Shown in pieces: positions 17,295 to 26,563 of a stretch of 64,000 bases of DNA. Each line of letters begins with the position of its first letter. Positions within the stretch are counted from its first letter, which is position 1. The notes beneath the pieces were generated by a model, which was not told the origin of the DNA, did no database searches, and saw only the letters and a program-made list of their open reading frames with translations. The stretch spans positions 21,275 through 85,274 of the forward strand of contig JACXVB010000013.1 of the NCBI GenBank assembly GCA_014763615.1. Reading direction: 5' to 3'. Both the position numbers and the translations under genes were made by a program. The DNA is from Sphingobacteriales bacterium (GTDB taxonomy: Bacteria; Bacteroidota; Bacteroidia; Sphingobacteriales; Sphingobacteriaceae).

Positions 17295-18368
17295 TTATTC
17301 CCCCAAAGCTTCATCCTTTTCGGGATTAAATTTTTTATCCATCTCATCCATTAAGAGGGTTAAGGGTTTGAGTTGTTGTGAATGGGAGAGGATTACTTTT
17401 AAAACGCCCATAGCCGGAATAGCGATAATCATCCCAGCAATTCCTAAAATTTTACCTCCAATTAGTAAGGCTATAATGGCAGAAAGGGCATTGATACTTA
17501 CCTTATTTCCCATAATTTTAGGAGTAATTAAGTTTCCTTCCAAAAATTGAATCAGTAAATAAACGCCAATTACACCTACGGCATACCAAGCACTATCTTT
17601 AGTAATTAAGGCCATAATTACAGGAAGTGATGCTCCAACAAAATTTCCAATGTATGGAATGATAGTGAGTATTGCAGAAAATACCCCAAAAAATATGGCA
17701 TAAGGAATACCTAATATTAATAATCCAACAGAGTTTAAAGTGGCGATGATGGCAATAACTAATAATAATCCGGATACGTAACCCTGAATTACTCTTTTAA
17801 TTTGATGCATCCAGTTTTTATCATCACTTTTTTTAATAGGAAAATAGCTAATTAAAACATTTCTAAAATTGTTTCTGTACAAAAGAAACAAGAAAACATA
17901 AACGGGTATTTGAATGATGGTTGCAATTACGCCAGAGGTAGAAAGTAATATGGTGCTGATGTAAGAGCTTGCATTGGTAACTCCTTTTTGGAAAAGATTT
18001 TGCTGCTCATGAATATTGAGACCAAACTTATCTTCAATAAACCGATGTCCATTTTCTAGTAAGGTATTGAAGCGTTCTTGTAAGTTAGGAAGGTTTTGCG
18101 TAAGATCTGCTAATTGTACACTAACCAAATAAGCAAACAATCCGATAACTATAATAAATGTAATAAGCGTAAGGCTAATAGCTAAAATGCGAGGTATTTT
18201 TCTTCTTTCTAGCCATTGGTTTACGGGCATCAAGGCAAAAGCGATAAAACCACCTAAAAGTATGGGAATAAATAGACTGCTACCCCAAATCAGAATGAAT
18301 ACTAATAAAGCAATGATAAAAAGCAGTTTGTAGATATAATCTATTTTGTCAATGAGCTTTTTGTCCAT
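17295..18368 (-). CDS. AI-2E family transporter (PerM-like permease)
   Basis: 357 residues from ATG 18368; a TTG three codons earlier abuts the MerR stop and is less likely. About eight membrane helices: two at the N-terminus (LLFIIALLVFILIWGSSLFIP), a cytoplasmic or periplasmic amphipathic stretch (about residues 85-150), and a C-terminal set including the PYIGNFVGASLPVI and EGNLITPKIMGNKVSINAL motifs diagnostic of the AI-2E/PerM family. Family members have been linked to AI-2 release and Na+/H+ exchange; the cargo here is unknown. It follows the MerR gene by 9 bases, so the two form a unit. Confidence 0.88.
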   Translation of the reverse strand: MDKKLIDKIDYIYKLLFIIALLVFILIWGSSLFIPILLGGFIAFALMPVNQWLERRKIPRILAISLTLITFIIVIGLFAYLVSVQLADLTQNLPNLQERFNTLLENGHRFIEDKFGLNIHEQQNLFQKGVTNASSYISTILLSTSGVIATIIQIPVYVFLFLLYRNNFRNVLISYFPIKKSDDKNWMHQIKRVIQGYVSGLLLVIAIIATLNSVGLLILGIPYAIFFGVFSAILTIIPYIGNFVGASLPVIMALITKDSAWYAVGVIGVYLLIQFLEGNLITPKIMGNKVSINALSAIIALLIGGKILGIAGMIIAIPAMGVLKVILSHSQQLKPLTLLMDEMDKKFNPEKDEALGE

Positions 18369-18377
18369 AAATAGCAA

Positions 18378-18713
18378 TTAAAGCTGATCCTTTAATTCAA
18401 TCATAAATGATTTGATTTTTTGTAATGAATCAATCACTTTTTGATTTTCTAGGATTTCATTTTTATTTGATTTTAGGTGTTCTTTAGCCCCTTGAATGGT
18501 AAAACCTTTATCTTTAATGAGGTGAAAAATCACTTTCAGGTTCTCGATATCTTCTGGTCTAAACAAACGATTTCCTTTGGCATTTTTCTTGGGTTGTAAA
18601 ATATCAAACTCTTTTTCATAAAATCTAATGAGCGAGGTATTCACCTCAAACATTTCAGCTACCTCACCTATTGGGTAGTATAATCTGTTGATATCTCTTT
18701 CTTTATAAGGCAT
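18378..18713 (-). CDS. MerR family transcriptional regulator
   Basis: 111 residues. YYPIGEVAEMFEVNTSLIRFYEKEFDIL is the winged-helix start of the MerR family with the typical RxYE bend, followed by the second wing (LFRPEDIENLKVIFHLI, KGFTIQGAKEHLK). The C-terminal part is a short coiled coil (KVIDSLQKIKSFMIELKDQL) for dimerisation, with no Cys, so no metal-binding effector site. It is a short Bacteroidota type often located beside lytic peptidase genes; here it is 16 bases downstream of the M23 peptidase gene and just upstream of the permease. Target promoters are unknown. Confidence 0.87.
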   Translation of the reverse strand: MPYKERDINRLYYPIGEVAEMFEVNTSLIRFYEKEFDILQPKKNAKGNRLFRPEDIENLKVIFHLIKDKGFTIQGAKEHLKSNKNEILENQKVIDSLQKIKSFMIELKDQL

Positions 18714-18729
18714 GACAATAAAATAAGGT

Positions 18730-19695
18730 TTAGTCTAATGATTGATTTTCTCTTGAAGCCACTTCTAACATAGTTGAGTATTCCGAAGGAGTTAAATCGT
18801 TGAAGAAAAAATTAATAGGATTAATCGGATGTCCGTTTTTTATTACCTCATAGTGGCAGTGAGGGCCAGTTGATGCTCCTGTATTTCCAACAAAACCAAT
18901 CACATCTCCACGATGCACACGCTGTCCTCTCTTAACTTTGAATTTGCTCATGTGGGCATATTTGGTCACATAACCAAAACCATGACTAATCATAATCCTA
19001 TTTCCATAACCTCTTTCTTGGCCTGCAGCAATGATCACCCCATCACCGGTAGCATAAATAGGTGTACCTGTTGGAGCTGCAAAATCTATCCCCTCATGTA
19101 TCTTTCTGATTTTATAAATGGGGTGCATACGATAACCAAAGCCAGAAATTCCTCTTAACCTTTTAGAGTTGATAGGTTGAATAGCTGGGATGGCTGCCAT
19201 CATATTTCCTTTAGATTTTACTGCTTTAGCTAACTCATCATAAGATTTAGATTCTACATACATCTCTTTCGATAGAATGTCCATCTTTTTAGTGGTCTCA
19301 ATCATCAATTTAGAATAATCATAATTTTCTAAATTTTTATATCGATTAATCCCACCAAAACCGGCTTTTCTTACATCTAATGGAATCGGCTCTGCTTCAA
19401 AAATAACACGGTAAATATTATCATCCCGATTTTGCAAATCATTCATCACTATATCCATTTGTTTTAATCGATTTTGCAAGATATCATACTGCAAAGTCAA
19501 AGCACTGATTTCTCTTTTCAATTGTTTTTCTTTAGGAGAATCAATAAAGGTATAAGCTAAAGCAATGATAATGAATGAAAAAACTAGCGCAGTAGAAAGA
19601 AAGCCCAAACCTTTTAAAATCCTAACTCCCCAACTTAATTTTACTTTTTCGTACTTAAGTGTCTGAGAGTTAAAATAATATTTTATTTTCGCCAT
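18730..19695 (-). CDS. M23 family metallopeptidase (LytM-type peptidoglycan endopeptidase)
   Basis: 321 residues. A single membrane helix (LSTALVFSFIIIALAYTF, about 33-50) anchors a coiled coil (about 55-95) and a periplasmic LytM domain. The zinc ligands are visible: His200 and Asp204 in KIHEGIDFAAP, and the HxH pair at 279/281 in TGPHCHYEV; His248 in KYAHMSKF is the catalytic His. So it should be an active peptidoglycan cross-bridge hydrolase, unlike degenerate EnvC/NlpD activators. N-terminal NSQTLKYEKVK and the fold are the common Bacteroidota M23 form. Its start is alone upstream, with 171 non-coding bases to the HAD gene. Confidence 0.9.
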   Translation of the reverse strand: MAKIKYYFNSQTLKYEKVKLSWGVRILKGLGFLSTALVFSFIIIALAYTFIDSPKEKQLKREISALTLQYDILQNRLKQMDIVMNDLQNRDDNIYRVIFEAEPIPLDVRKAGFGGINRYKNLENYDYSKLMIETTKKMDILSKEMYVESKSYDELAKAVKSKGNMMAAIPAIQPINSKRLRGISGFGYRMHPIYKIRKIHEGIDFAAPTGTPIYATGDGVIIAAGQERGYGNRIMISHGFGYVTKYAHMSKFKVKRGQRVHRGDVIGFVGNTGASTGPHCHYEVIKNGHPINPINFFFNDLTPSEYSTMLEVASRENQSLD

Positions 19696-19866
19696 GAATT
19701 GATTGTTAATTGATTACCACGTTTAACTGAAGTTTCCAAAGGTAAAAAAAATAGTTTAACGTAATAGTTTGTCGAATTGTTGCCTAAAAGAATTAGTGCA
19801 TTTTTTCAATCAACAAAAAAGGAATTTTTTAAATGATGATGAAGATGGAATAAACCATCAATAAAA

Positions 19867-20481
19867 CTACAGCACTAAACCTAAATCAGCAAGTTTCATT
19901 TTTGTATCCTCATAACTTTGATGGTAAATTCCTTTTAAACCCAAACCTTCAGCAACTTGAACAAATAGTTTACGGTCATCAATATAAATGCTACTATTTA
20001 AATCGCTTTGAGAAATATCTATCGCTAATTTAAAGATATCAGCATCAGGTTTCCGAAAGTGTACAAAACTTGAAGAAACAAAAAAATCAATAAATTCATT
20101 TAGCTTAAAAGTAGAAATTCGGTACTGATTCAACTCTCTACCTTCATTACTAATTACAGCCACTTTCAAATGATATTTTGCTTTTAAATCTTTAATGAGT
20201 TGAATCATTTCCGGAAAAGGGGCAGATTTACTCATCATAAAATCTTTAAATGCAGAAGGAGTGAAGGAGCGCTTTTGGTAAAAAACTAATCGAGCTAAGT
20301 ATTCATCCAATGTCAATTTACCTACCTCGTAAGTATCAAAAGTAAGATGATGTCTTTCTTCTAAATCTTGGATATCTAAATCAAAAAGTCGAGCTGCTTC
20401 AGCTCTTGCTTTCCGGTCCCAACCATTCGTAAGTAATACGCCGCCTATATCTGTAAAAAGAGTAGTGATTTTTGTTTTCAT
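19867..20481 (-). CDS. HAD family hydrolase (class IA)
   Basis: 204 residues. The first motif is TLFTDIGGVLLTNGWD: the nucleophile Asp is present but the usual second Asp (DxD) is replaced by Gly, as in some HAD-IA proteins with non-phosphatase chemistry. VAVISNEGREL is motif II (Ser), RKPDADIFKLA is motif III (Lys), and IYIDDRKLFV is motif IV (Asp-Asp). The cap is a short four-helix insertion after motif I. The substrate is unknown; the loss of the acid/base Asp makes a simple phosphatase role uncertain. It stands alone, divergent from the nucleoside phosphorylase gene. Confidence 0.82.
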   Translation of the reverse strand: MKTKITTLFTDIGGVLLTNGWDRKARAEAARLFDLDIQDLEERHHLTFDTYEVGKLTLDEYLARLVFYQKRSFTPSAFKDFMMSKSAPFPEMIQLIKDLKAKYHLKVAVISNEGRELNQYRISTFKLNEFIDFFVSSSFVHFRKPDADIFKLAIDISQSDLNSSIYIDDRKLFVQVAEGLGLKGIYHQSYEDTKMKLADLGLVL

Positions 20482-20604
20482 GTTTTAAATGTAATACTCT
20501 TTCTTAAATGTTGAAAAACGCCTTTGTTTAGCATTTAGAATTATCTAAATTTTCTGCTACTTATTTCTAACTTTAAATCCTTTCATTTAACCTCAATAAG
20601 CAAA

Positions 20605-21477
20605 TTGGAAAGAATACAAGAATCAGAATTAATTTTAAACAGTAGGGGAGCGATTTATCATTTAGATTTAAGACCCGAAGAAATTGCACATAACATCATC
20701 ACTGTGGGAGATCCGCAAAGGGTGCAAGAGGTAAGTAAACACTTCGATTCCATCGAGTTAAAACGTCACCATCGTGAATTTGTAACGCATACGGGCTATA
20801 TCGGTAGAAAGCGATTCTCGGTATTATCCACTGGCATTGGAACTGATAATATTGATATTGTTTTTAATGAGTTGGATGCTTTAGTGAATATCGATTTCAT
20901 CAGTAGAAGCATCAAAACGGATTTAACATCCTTAAATATTGTAAGAATAGGCACTTCCGGAGCTTTACAAAAAGATATTCCAGTGGATAGCTTCCTGGTT
21001 TCAACTCATGGAATTGGAGTAGATAATTTATTAAACTTCTATGATTTTGAACCTAGCCACTTTGATAAAGAGCTGTTAAACAGTTTTATAAAACAAACCA
21101 GCCTGGGTGACGCTGTTGCAAAACCTTATGTAAACCCATCAAGTCAGGCTTTATTAGAGCGTTTCCAGGATGGATTTCATCATGGTATTACGGTAACTTG
21201 TCCAGGATTTTACGGACCTCAAGGTAGAGTTTTACGCTTAGGTTTAAGACACCCCAAGTTTATTGATCAATTAAGTGAATTTGAATTTAGAGGAAACAGA
21301 ATCACCAATTTTGAAATGGAAACTGCTGGTATTTATGGTATGGCTAAGCTTTTAGGGCATCAAGCTTTAAGTATCAACGCCATTATTGCTAATCGGATTG
21401 GCGGTATTTTTTCTAAAAATCCACAAAATGCAATTGAAAGCTTGATTGAGAAGACCATGTCTATACTTGTGAGTTAG
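20605..21477 (+). CDS. Nucleoside phosphorylase (uridine phosphorylase-like)
   Basis: 290 residues in the PNP/UDP family. IITVGDPQRVQEVSKHF is the phosphate-binding N-terminus (GDPxR), VRIGTSGALQKDIPVDSFLVS carries the RxGTxG phosphate loop, and RITNFEMETAGIYGMAKLLG holds the FEMExA signature with the Glu and Met that bind the ribose. It should cleave a nucleoside, most likely uridine, to base and ribose-1-phosphate in the cytoplasm. The start appears to be TTG at 20605; there is no in-frame ATG nearby. A rho-independent terminator follows 45 bases after the stop and is shared with the convergent tRNA. Confidence 0.85.
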   Translation: MERIQESELILNSRGAIYHLDLRPEEIAHNIITVGDPQRVQEVSKHFDSIELKRHHREFVTHTGYIGRKRFSVLSTGIGTDNIDIVFNELDALVNIDFISRSIKTDLTSLNIVRIGTSGALQKDIPVDSFLVSTHGIGVDNLLNFYDFEPSHFDKELLNSFIKQTSLGDAVAKPYVNPSSQALLERFQDGFHHGITVTCPGFYGPQGRVLRLGLRHPKFIDQLSEFEFRGNRITNFEMETAGIYGMAKLLGHQALSINAIIANRIGGIFSKNPQNAIESLIEKTMSILVS

Positions 21478-21522
21478 GGCTTACTGGAAAGTCCTCTTCT
21501 TTTAAATCACTTTAAATAAAAA

Positions 21523-21550
21523 AAGCTTGAATAAAATTCAAGCTTTTTTT
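21523..21550 (+). terminator. Bidirectional rho-independent terminator
   Basis: Ten perfectly paired bases (21523-21532, AAGCTTGAAT, with 21536-21545) around an AAA loop, flanked by a run of A on the left and T on the right. On the plus strand it ends the nucleoside phosphorylase transcript; on the minus strand the A run becomes a T run and ends the tRNA-Ser transcript. Confidence 0.9.
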
Positions 21551-21553
21551 GTG

Positions 21554-21638
21554 CGGAGAGCGAGGGATTCGAACCCCCGGACCTGTTACAGTCAACAGTT
21601 TTCAAGACTGCCGCAATCGACCACTCTGCCAGCTCTCC
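21554..21638 (-). tRNA. tRNA-Ser (anticodon UGA)
   Basis: The minus strand folds as a cloverleaf of 85 bases with acceptor stem GGAGAGC/GCTCTCC, discriminator G, a T arm containing GGTTCGAATCC and a long variable arm (GACTGTAACAGGTC) typical of class II tRNAs. The anticodon loop CTTGAAA presents TGA, so it reads UCA serine codons. No CCA is encoded. Confidence 0.95.
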
Positions 21639-21907
21639 GCCGCAAAAGTACGAAAGGGAACGATTATGACAAATAAAAAATTAAAATCCTTTGCTTTTTT
21701 AATGTTTAATTGATGTAAAGGATTAATCATCAGAATATTAAATTTCAAAAAAATAGATGATAAATGGCATTTTCTATCCATCTACACCTTTAATTAGCTT
21801 TCCCACATAAAAAATAGTTTAGTGATAGATGTAATCCGATAACGTTTTTAGTCTTTTTGCTTCTATTATTTGTGTAGAAATAAAGATTAGTGTAATTTTC
21901 ACACACC

Positions 21908-24496
21908 ATGTCAAAACTAAGCGCACAACCCAATTCAAAAGAAACCATCTTTAAAAACGAGGTAACCACCAAGTTTGATCTTTATAATAGCTTATTTCTT
22001 ACTTTACCGTTTTATAGCGTAAAAAATACAGGATTAGCTTTACCTTACTTTTTTAAACATTGTGAAGAGGGGATAGAACAGCACCTAAATCCTGAAGAGA
22101 TCATATCTTCTTTTTTTTCTAAGCAAAAAGGTTTAACAGATCAACAAGAGCACATTGATTTACTATTCAGATTTATTCAATATATTGAACGTCAGGTAGT
22201 TCTATTTGATGCGGTAGAAGATGCCGCATTTTCCAAGATTACGGGTCAGGAGGAGGCTCGTTCGCTCAATAATCTGATGAATAAAGCTTTAGAGGATGAA
22301 ACGCTTTATAAGCAAATTCAAGATGCACTAAGGAAATTCAAGTTACGCCTAGTTTTAACAGCGCATCCAACGCAGTTTTATCCAGGTCCGGTTTTAGGAA
22401 TCACAACAGATTTAACCGAAGCTATTAAAGAAAATGATGTCACTACCATCAATTTACTTTTACAACAATTAGGAAAAACGCCTTTTTTTAAGAAGAAAAA
22501 ACCGACTCCGGTAGATGAAGCCATCAGTTTGAACTGGTATTTAGAAAATATCCTCTATCAAACAGCTTCAAAAGTTCACAATAATTTAGAAGAGGTATTT
22601 AAACTTGATTTAGGAAATCATAACTTAATTGAATTAGGTTTTTGGCCAGGCGGGGATAGAGATGGAAACCCTTTTGTAACTGCTGAAACTACTCAACAGG
22701 TTTCCGCATTTCTTAGAAAAGCATTATTTAGATGCTATTTTCGTGATTTTAAGAACATGAAACGCCGAGTAACCTTTAATGGCGTAGAAAAATTCATGGA
22801 CATTTTAGAGCGAATGATATATACCAATGCTTTTGATTCCCATCCGGAAGAGAAGAATATCAAAGAGGAGCTTTTAACTAATCTAAGGAATATCAAAAGG
22901 GTTTTAGCTGATTATCATGATGGCTTATTTACTGATATTGTGGATGATATGATCTGGAAAGTAAGACTTTTCGGTTGTTATTTCGCTTCATTAGATATCC
23001 GTCAGGATAGTAGGGTGCTAAGAAACGTTTTTGAGGAGTGCATGGATACCACCGAAATTCAATTCTTGATTGCTAAAGATTATTTAAACTTTTCTGAAAA
23101 AGAAAAGATTGATTTTATCCCTTTAAAACAAACTGATTTAAAAGCATATCCAAAATTTAGCGATTTAAGTAAAGATACTTTAGATGTGATTCACCTCATC
23201 AAAAGTATGCAAGAGAAAAATGGAAAAAGAGCTTGCCACCGTTTCATTATCTCTAATTGCCAAAAAGCCTCAGATATTTTGCAATTAATGCAGCTATTTT
23301 TATGGTGCGGATGGGATTTAGAAGATTTAGATATTGATTTTGTTCCTCTTTTTGAAACCATTGACGACTTAAAAGAGGCAGACGAAATTATGAGGAGCTT
23401 ATATCAGCACCCTATCTACCAAAAGCATTTGGAGCGCAGAAAAAATCGTCAAGTCATCATGTTAGGATTCTCTGATAGCACCAAAGATGGCGGTTACTTG
23501 ATGGCCAATTGGTCTATTTATGATGCAAAATCGACCTTAACCTCAGTGGCTAGAGAAAATGGTGTCGATTTGGCATTTTTTGATGGGAGAGGAGGTCCGC
23601 CGGCAAGAGGCGGAGGTAAAACTCATAAATTCTATGCGTCTTTTGGTAAAGATGTGGCCAATAAACAAATTCAGGTGACGGTTCAAGGACAGACCATCAG
23701 TTCTCATTTCGGGACTTTTGAAAGCTCAACCAGCAATTTAGAGCAATTGATTCATGCTGGCATCAGCTCTGCTTTAGATAAGCAAGATCGGGATACGATG
23801 GACACTGAAGAGAAGGCGTTGTTTAGCCAAATGGCCAATGTAAGCTATGAGGCTTTTATAAAATTGAGAAATCATCCTTTGTTTTTAAAATTTTTGGAAG
23901 TACAAAGCCCTTTAAAGATGTTATCAAAAATCAACATCAGTAGTAGGCCAGTGAAAAGAAATACTGATAGTGAATTAAAATTAGAAGATTTAAGAGCCAT
24001 CAGTTTTGTAACTTCCTGGGGACAGTTAAAGCAGAATATTCCCGGATTTTATGGCGTGGGTACAGCATTAAAAGCCATAAAAGCAGATCATAAATGGATT
24101 GAAGCCAAAGAACTATACAAAAATTCAGGATTTTTCAAAACTGTAATAGACAACTGTATGATGTCTATGAAAAAGGCTGATTTTAGACTAACCGCCTATT
24201 TAGCAGAAGATGAGACCTTTGGCGATTTCTGGAAGATGCTGAAAGCAGAATATGACTTAACAGAGCAATTGGTTTTAGATTTAACCAACACCTCAGTTTT
24301 AATGGAACGCTATCCAAGCGAACAACAATCAATATCCGTTCGTGAGAAAATTACTTTGCCTTTAGTCATCATTCAACGGTATGCCATTATCAAAAGTTTA
24401 TCTCCAAAAATAAATGAAGAGGAGAAAGCCATTTATCAAAAATTGATTTTAAGAACGCTATATGGAATTGTAAACGCGGCTAGAAACTCGGCTTAA
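21908..24496 (+). CDS. ppc: Phosphoenolpyruvate carboxylase (divergent Bacteroidota type)
   Basis: 862 residues, normal length. The catalytic blocks are all present but altered: LTAHPTQFYPGPVLG holds the catalytic His of VLTAHPT with a Gln for the usual Glu; GFWPGGDRDGNPFVT is intact; MLGFSDSTKDGGYL matches GYSDSxKDxG; DGRGGPPARGGGKTH matches the mobile GRGGxxGRGGGP loop; TVQGQTIS replaces QGExI. It should make oxaloacetate from PEP and bicarbonate for anaplerosis. The C-terminus ends IVNAARNSA rather than the QNTG of E. coli, as often in this phylum. 430 bases upstream hold tRNA-Ser and terminator; no other upstream gene. Confidence 0.9.
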   Translation: MSKLSAQPNSKETIFKNEVTTKFDLYNSLFLTLPFYSVKNTGLALPYFFKHCEEGIEQHLNPEEIISSFFSKQKGLTDQQEHIDLLFRFIQYIERQVVLFDAVEDAAFSKITGQEEARSLNNLMNKALEDETLYKQIQDALRKFKLRLVLTAHPTQFYPGPVLGITTDLTEAIKENDVTTINLLLQQLGKTPFFKKKKPTPVDEAISLNWYLENILYQTASKVHNNLEEVFKLDLGNHNLIELGFWPGGDRDGNPFVTAETTQQVSAFLRKALFRCYFRDFKNMKRRVTFNGVEKFMDILERMIYTNAFDSHPEEKNIKEELLTNLRNIKRVLADYHDGLFTDIVDDMIWKVRLFGCYFASLDIRQDSRVLRNVFEECMDTTEIQFLIAKDYLNFSEKEKIDFIPLKQTDLKAYPKFSDLSKDTLDVIHLIKSMQEKNGKRACHRFIISNCQKASDILQLMQLFLWCGWDLEDLDIDFVPLFETIDDLKEADEIMRSLYQHPIYQKHLERRKNRQVIMLGFSDSTKDGGYLMANWSIYDAKSTLTSVARENGVDLAFFDGRGGPPARGGGKTHKFYASFGKDVANKQIQVTVQGQTISSHFGTFESSTSNLEQLIHAGISSALDKQDRDTMDTEEKALFSQMANVSYEAFIKLRNHPLFLKFLEVQSPLKMLSKINISSRPVKRNTDSELKLEDLRAISFVTSWGQLKQNIPGFYGVGTALKAIKADHKWIEAKELYKNSGFFKTVIDNCMMSMKKADFRLTAYLAEDETFGDFWKMLKAEYDLTEQLVLDLTNTSVLMERYPSEQQSISVREKITLPLVIIQRYAIIKSLSPKINEEEKAIYQKLILRTLYGIVNAARNSA

Positions 24497-24508
24497 CTAA
24501 AATAAAGA

Positions 24509-24534
24509 GGGGAACTCATTTAGATAAGTTCCCC
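24509..24534 (+). terminator. Hairpin after ppc
   Basis: Eight paired bases (GGGGAACT, 24509-24516, with 24527-24534) and a 10-base loop, 12 bases after the ppc stop, followed by TTATATTGG. The T run is short, so termination efficiency is uncertain. Confidence 0.6.
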
Positions 24535-24671
24535 TTATATTGGAATTCATTACTTAACATAATATTAATTATAATACAAAAAGATATTAGCATTTTCAGT
24601 TCTCAAATAAACTAAACTCATAACTAATATAATGTAAGATAAAAAACTTTATATCAACGTATTATGAATAT

Positions 24672-25127
24672 TTAAACTCGCTTAACTTTTACAGCATTTA
24701 AACCTTTCATTCCTTTTTCTAATTCAAAAGTTACACTGTCACCTTCACGGATATCATCAATCAAACCATTTACGTGAACAAAATATTTCTCTTGCGTTCC
24801 AGTTTCCTTTATGAAACCAAAACCTTTAGCATCATTAAAAAAATCTACTTTACCTTTTTTAGGAATGGTTAAATCTTCTTCTTCTTGTTTAGGTGTACCA
24901 ATCTCAATAAAGCTCACATCTTGTTCTAAAGCTTTCTTCTTTTTGATCGGATCTGGCGGTGTATCTGTAATATTTCCATATTCATCTACATAAGCCATCA
25001 TGTTTTCTAAACTGCCGTCAGTAGAATTTTCTTTACGTTCTTCTCTTTTTTGCTGTTTTTCTTGTCTTTTCTTTAATCGTTTTTTTTCATTCTCCTTTTT
25101 ACTAAAGGTTTCCTGTGATCTTCCCAT
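24672..25127 (-). CDS. Cold-shock domain protein with charged N-terminal extension
   Basis: 151 residues. The last 60 residues are a cold-shock (OB) domain: KKGKVDFFNDAKGFGFIK contains RNP1 (KGFGFI, about 101-106) and KYFVHVNGL contains RNP2, ending in LNAVKVKRV. Residues 1-90 form a Lys/Glu/Arg-rich extension (KKENEKKRLKKRQEKQQKR) and an acidic linker, absent from ordinary 66-residue CspA proteins. It should bind single-stranded RNA. It lies on the minus strand just downstream of the convergent ppc gene; the DEAD-box RNA helicase gene comes next upstream in the same orientation, 237 bases away, a common functional pairing. Confidence 0.88.
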   Translation of the reverse strand: MGRSQETFSKKENEKKRLKKRQEKQQKREERKENSTDGSLENMMAYVDEYGNITDTPPDPIKKKKALEQDVSFIEIGTPKQEEEDLTIPKKGKVDFFNDAKGFGFIKETGTQEKYFVHVNGLIDDIREGDSVTFELEKGMKGLNAVKVKRV

Positions 25128-25364
25128 TCGTGTTATTAAATTGTTTCAAAATATGTGTAAGTGTTCACAGAAAAATCAAATCATGAATTAAATGAAATTG
25201 ACAAAATCAACATCTTATTTCCAAAAAAATGAGCAGGTTCTATTGATACGTAGTTAAACGAATGAAATGGCAAGTAATTTGCTTTGCTCGAAAGGATTTT
25301 GCTGTGAAATATTTACAAATATACTATAATCCAACTGAAGAAGTGGGATTCTGCTCAGATTTAT

Positions 25365-26483
25365 TTACAGCTCTATTTTTTCGAATTCGATATGTAAAGC
25401 AGATGATAATTCTTTAATTTTATCCAACTCAGAAGGTGCCACAAAAGCCAAAGAAAAACCTTTTTTCCCTGCTCTTGCAGTTCTACCGCTCCGATGTGTG
25501 TAATAAGCCACCTGATCTGGCAATTGATAATGCAACACATAAGCTAAATTCTCTACATCAATTCCACGGGCAGAAATATCCGTAGCAATTAATAATTGCA
25601 ATCTTTTACTTTTAAATAAGCGCATCACTCGGTCACGGTCTCGTTGACCTAAGTCTCCGTGGATAGCTTCTGCTGATACATTTTTAGCTATTAACTGCTT
25701 GGCTAAAGTTTGTGCTCCTGCTTTGGTTCGGCAAAAAATAATTCCTCTCTCATCTTTGTATTGATGTAAAAATCGAGTTAAATCATTGATTTTATCTTTG
25801 ATATCGCTAATAATGTATTGATGCGAAATTTCTTGATTAATAACTTGATCTGCATTTACCTCAATTCTAAACGCATCTTCATCCATAAACTCATGAATGA
25901 TTTCTTGAATCCCCGAAGGCATCGTGGCCGAAAATAACCATGTAAAGCTTTTTCCAATGGCAAAGCTTAAAATTTTATCAATATCGGCTTTAAAGCCCAT
26001 ACTTAACATTTCATCAGCTTCGTCTAAAACCACTGTTTTCACTGATTCTAAATTGATGGCATTACGTTCTAGCAGATCAATTAAACGACCCGGAGTAGCC
26101 ACCACGATTTGTGTTGGACGTTTTAATCGCCCTATCTGAACTTCAATTTTCTCCCCTCCGTAAATCGCTTCTGTAAAGATTTTAAGGTTAGTATATTTTG
26201 TAAACTTGAACAGTTGCTTAGCAATTTGTTGCGCCAATTCTCTGGTTGGACAAAGCACTAAAGCCTGAATTTGCCTTACTTCGGGTTTAACCCGATGTAA
26301 CAAGGGTAAGCCATAAGCTGCTGTTTTTCCGGTACCTGTTTGTGCTTGGCCGATAAAATCTGTACCTTCTTGAATTAAAAATGGAATTGCTTTTTCTTGA
26401 ATTTCTGTAGGTTCAAAAATCTGATTTTCTTGAAGTGCTTGTAAGAATACGTCTGATACGCCTAGATCTGAGAATGTTGCCAA
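25365..26483 (-). CDS. DEAD-box ATP-dependent RNA helicase (RhlE/DeaD-like)
   Basis: 372 residues, a compact helicase core with little tail. Q motif near residue 15-30 (IFEPTEIQEKAIP), Walker A AQTGTGKT (47-54), PTRELA (80-85), TPGRLIDLL, DEAD (154-157), SATMP (185-189), HGDLGQRDRDRVM, TDISARGID, and HRSGRTARAGKKG, so all ATPase and unwinding motifs are present. It should remodel RNA secondary structure in the cytoplasm, with cold adaptation likely as the cold-shock protein gene is next. It lacks the long basic C-terminal tail of RhlE and the RNA-binding domain of DeaD. Confidence 0.92.
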   Translation of the reverse strand: MATFSDLGVSDVFLQALQENQIFEPTEIQEKAIPFLIQEGTDFIGQAQTGTGKTAAYGLPLLHRVKPEVRQIQALVLCPTRELAQQIAKQLFKFTKYTNLKIFTEAIYGGEKIEVQIGRLKRPTQIVVATPGRLIDLLERNAINLESVKTVVLDEADEMLSMGFKADIDKILSFAIGKSFTWLFSATMPSGIQEIIHEFMDEDAFRIEVNADQVINQEISHQYIISDIKDKINDLTRFLHQYKDERGIIFCRTKAGAQTLAKQLIAKNVSAEAIHGDLGQRDRDRVMRLFKSKRLQLLIATDISARGIDVENLAYVLHYQLPDQVAYYTHRSGRTARAGKKGFSLAFVAPSELDKIKELSSALHIEFEKIEL

Positions 26484-26563
26484 AACTTATTTTTTTGTGT
26501 TTTCAAAGATAAGCTTTTAATGAAAGCAAAATTTAAAATCTATTTTTACGCTAGATTTCAATC

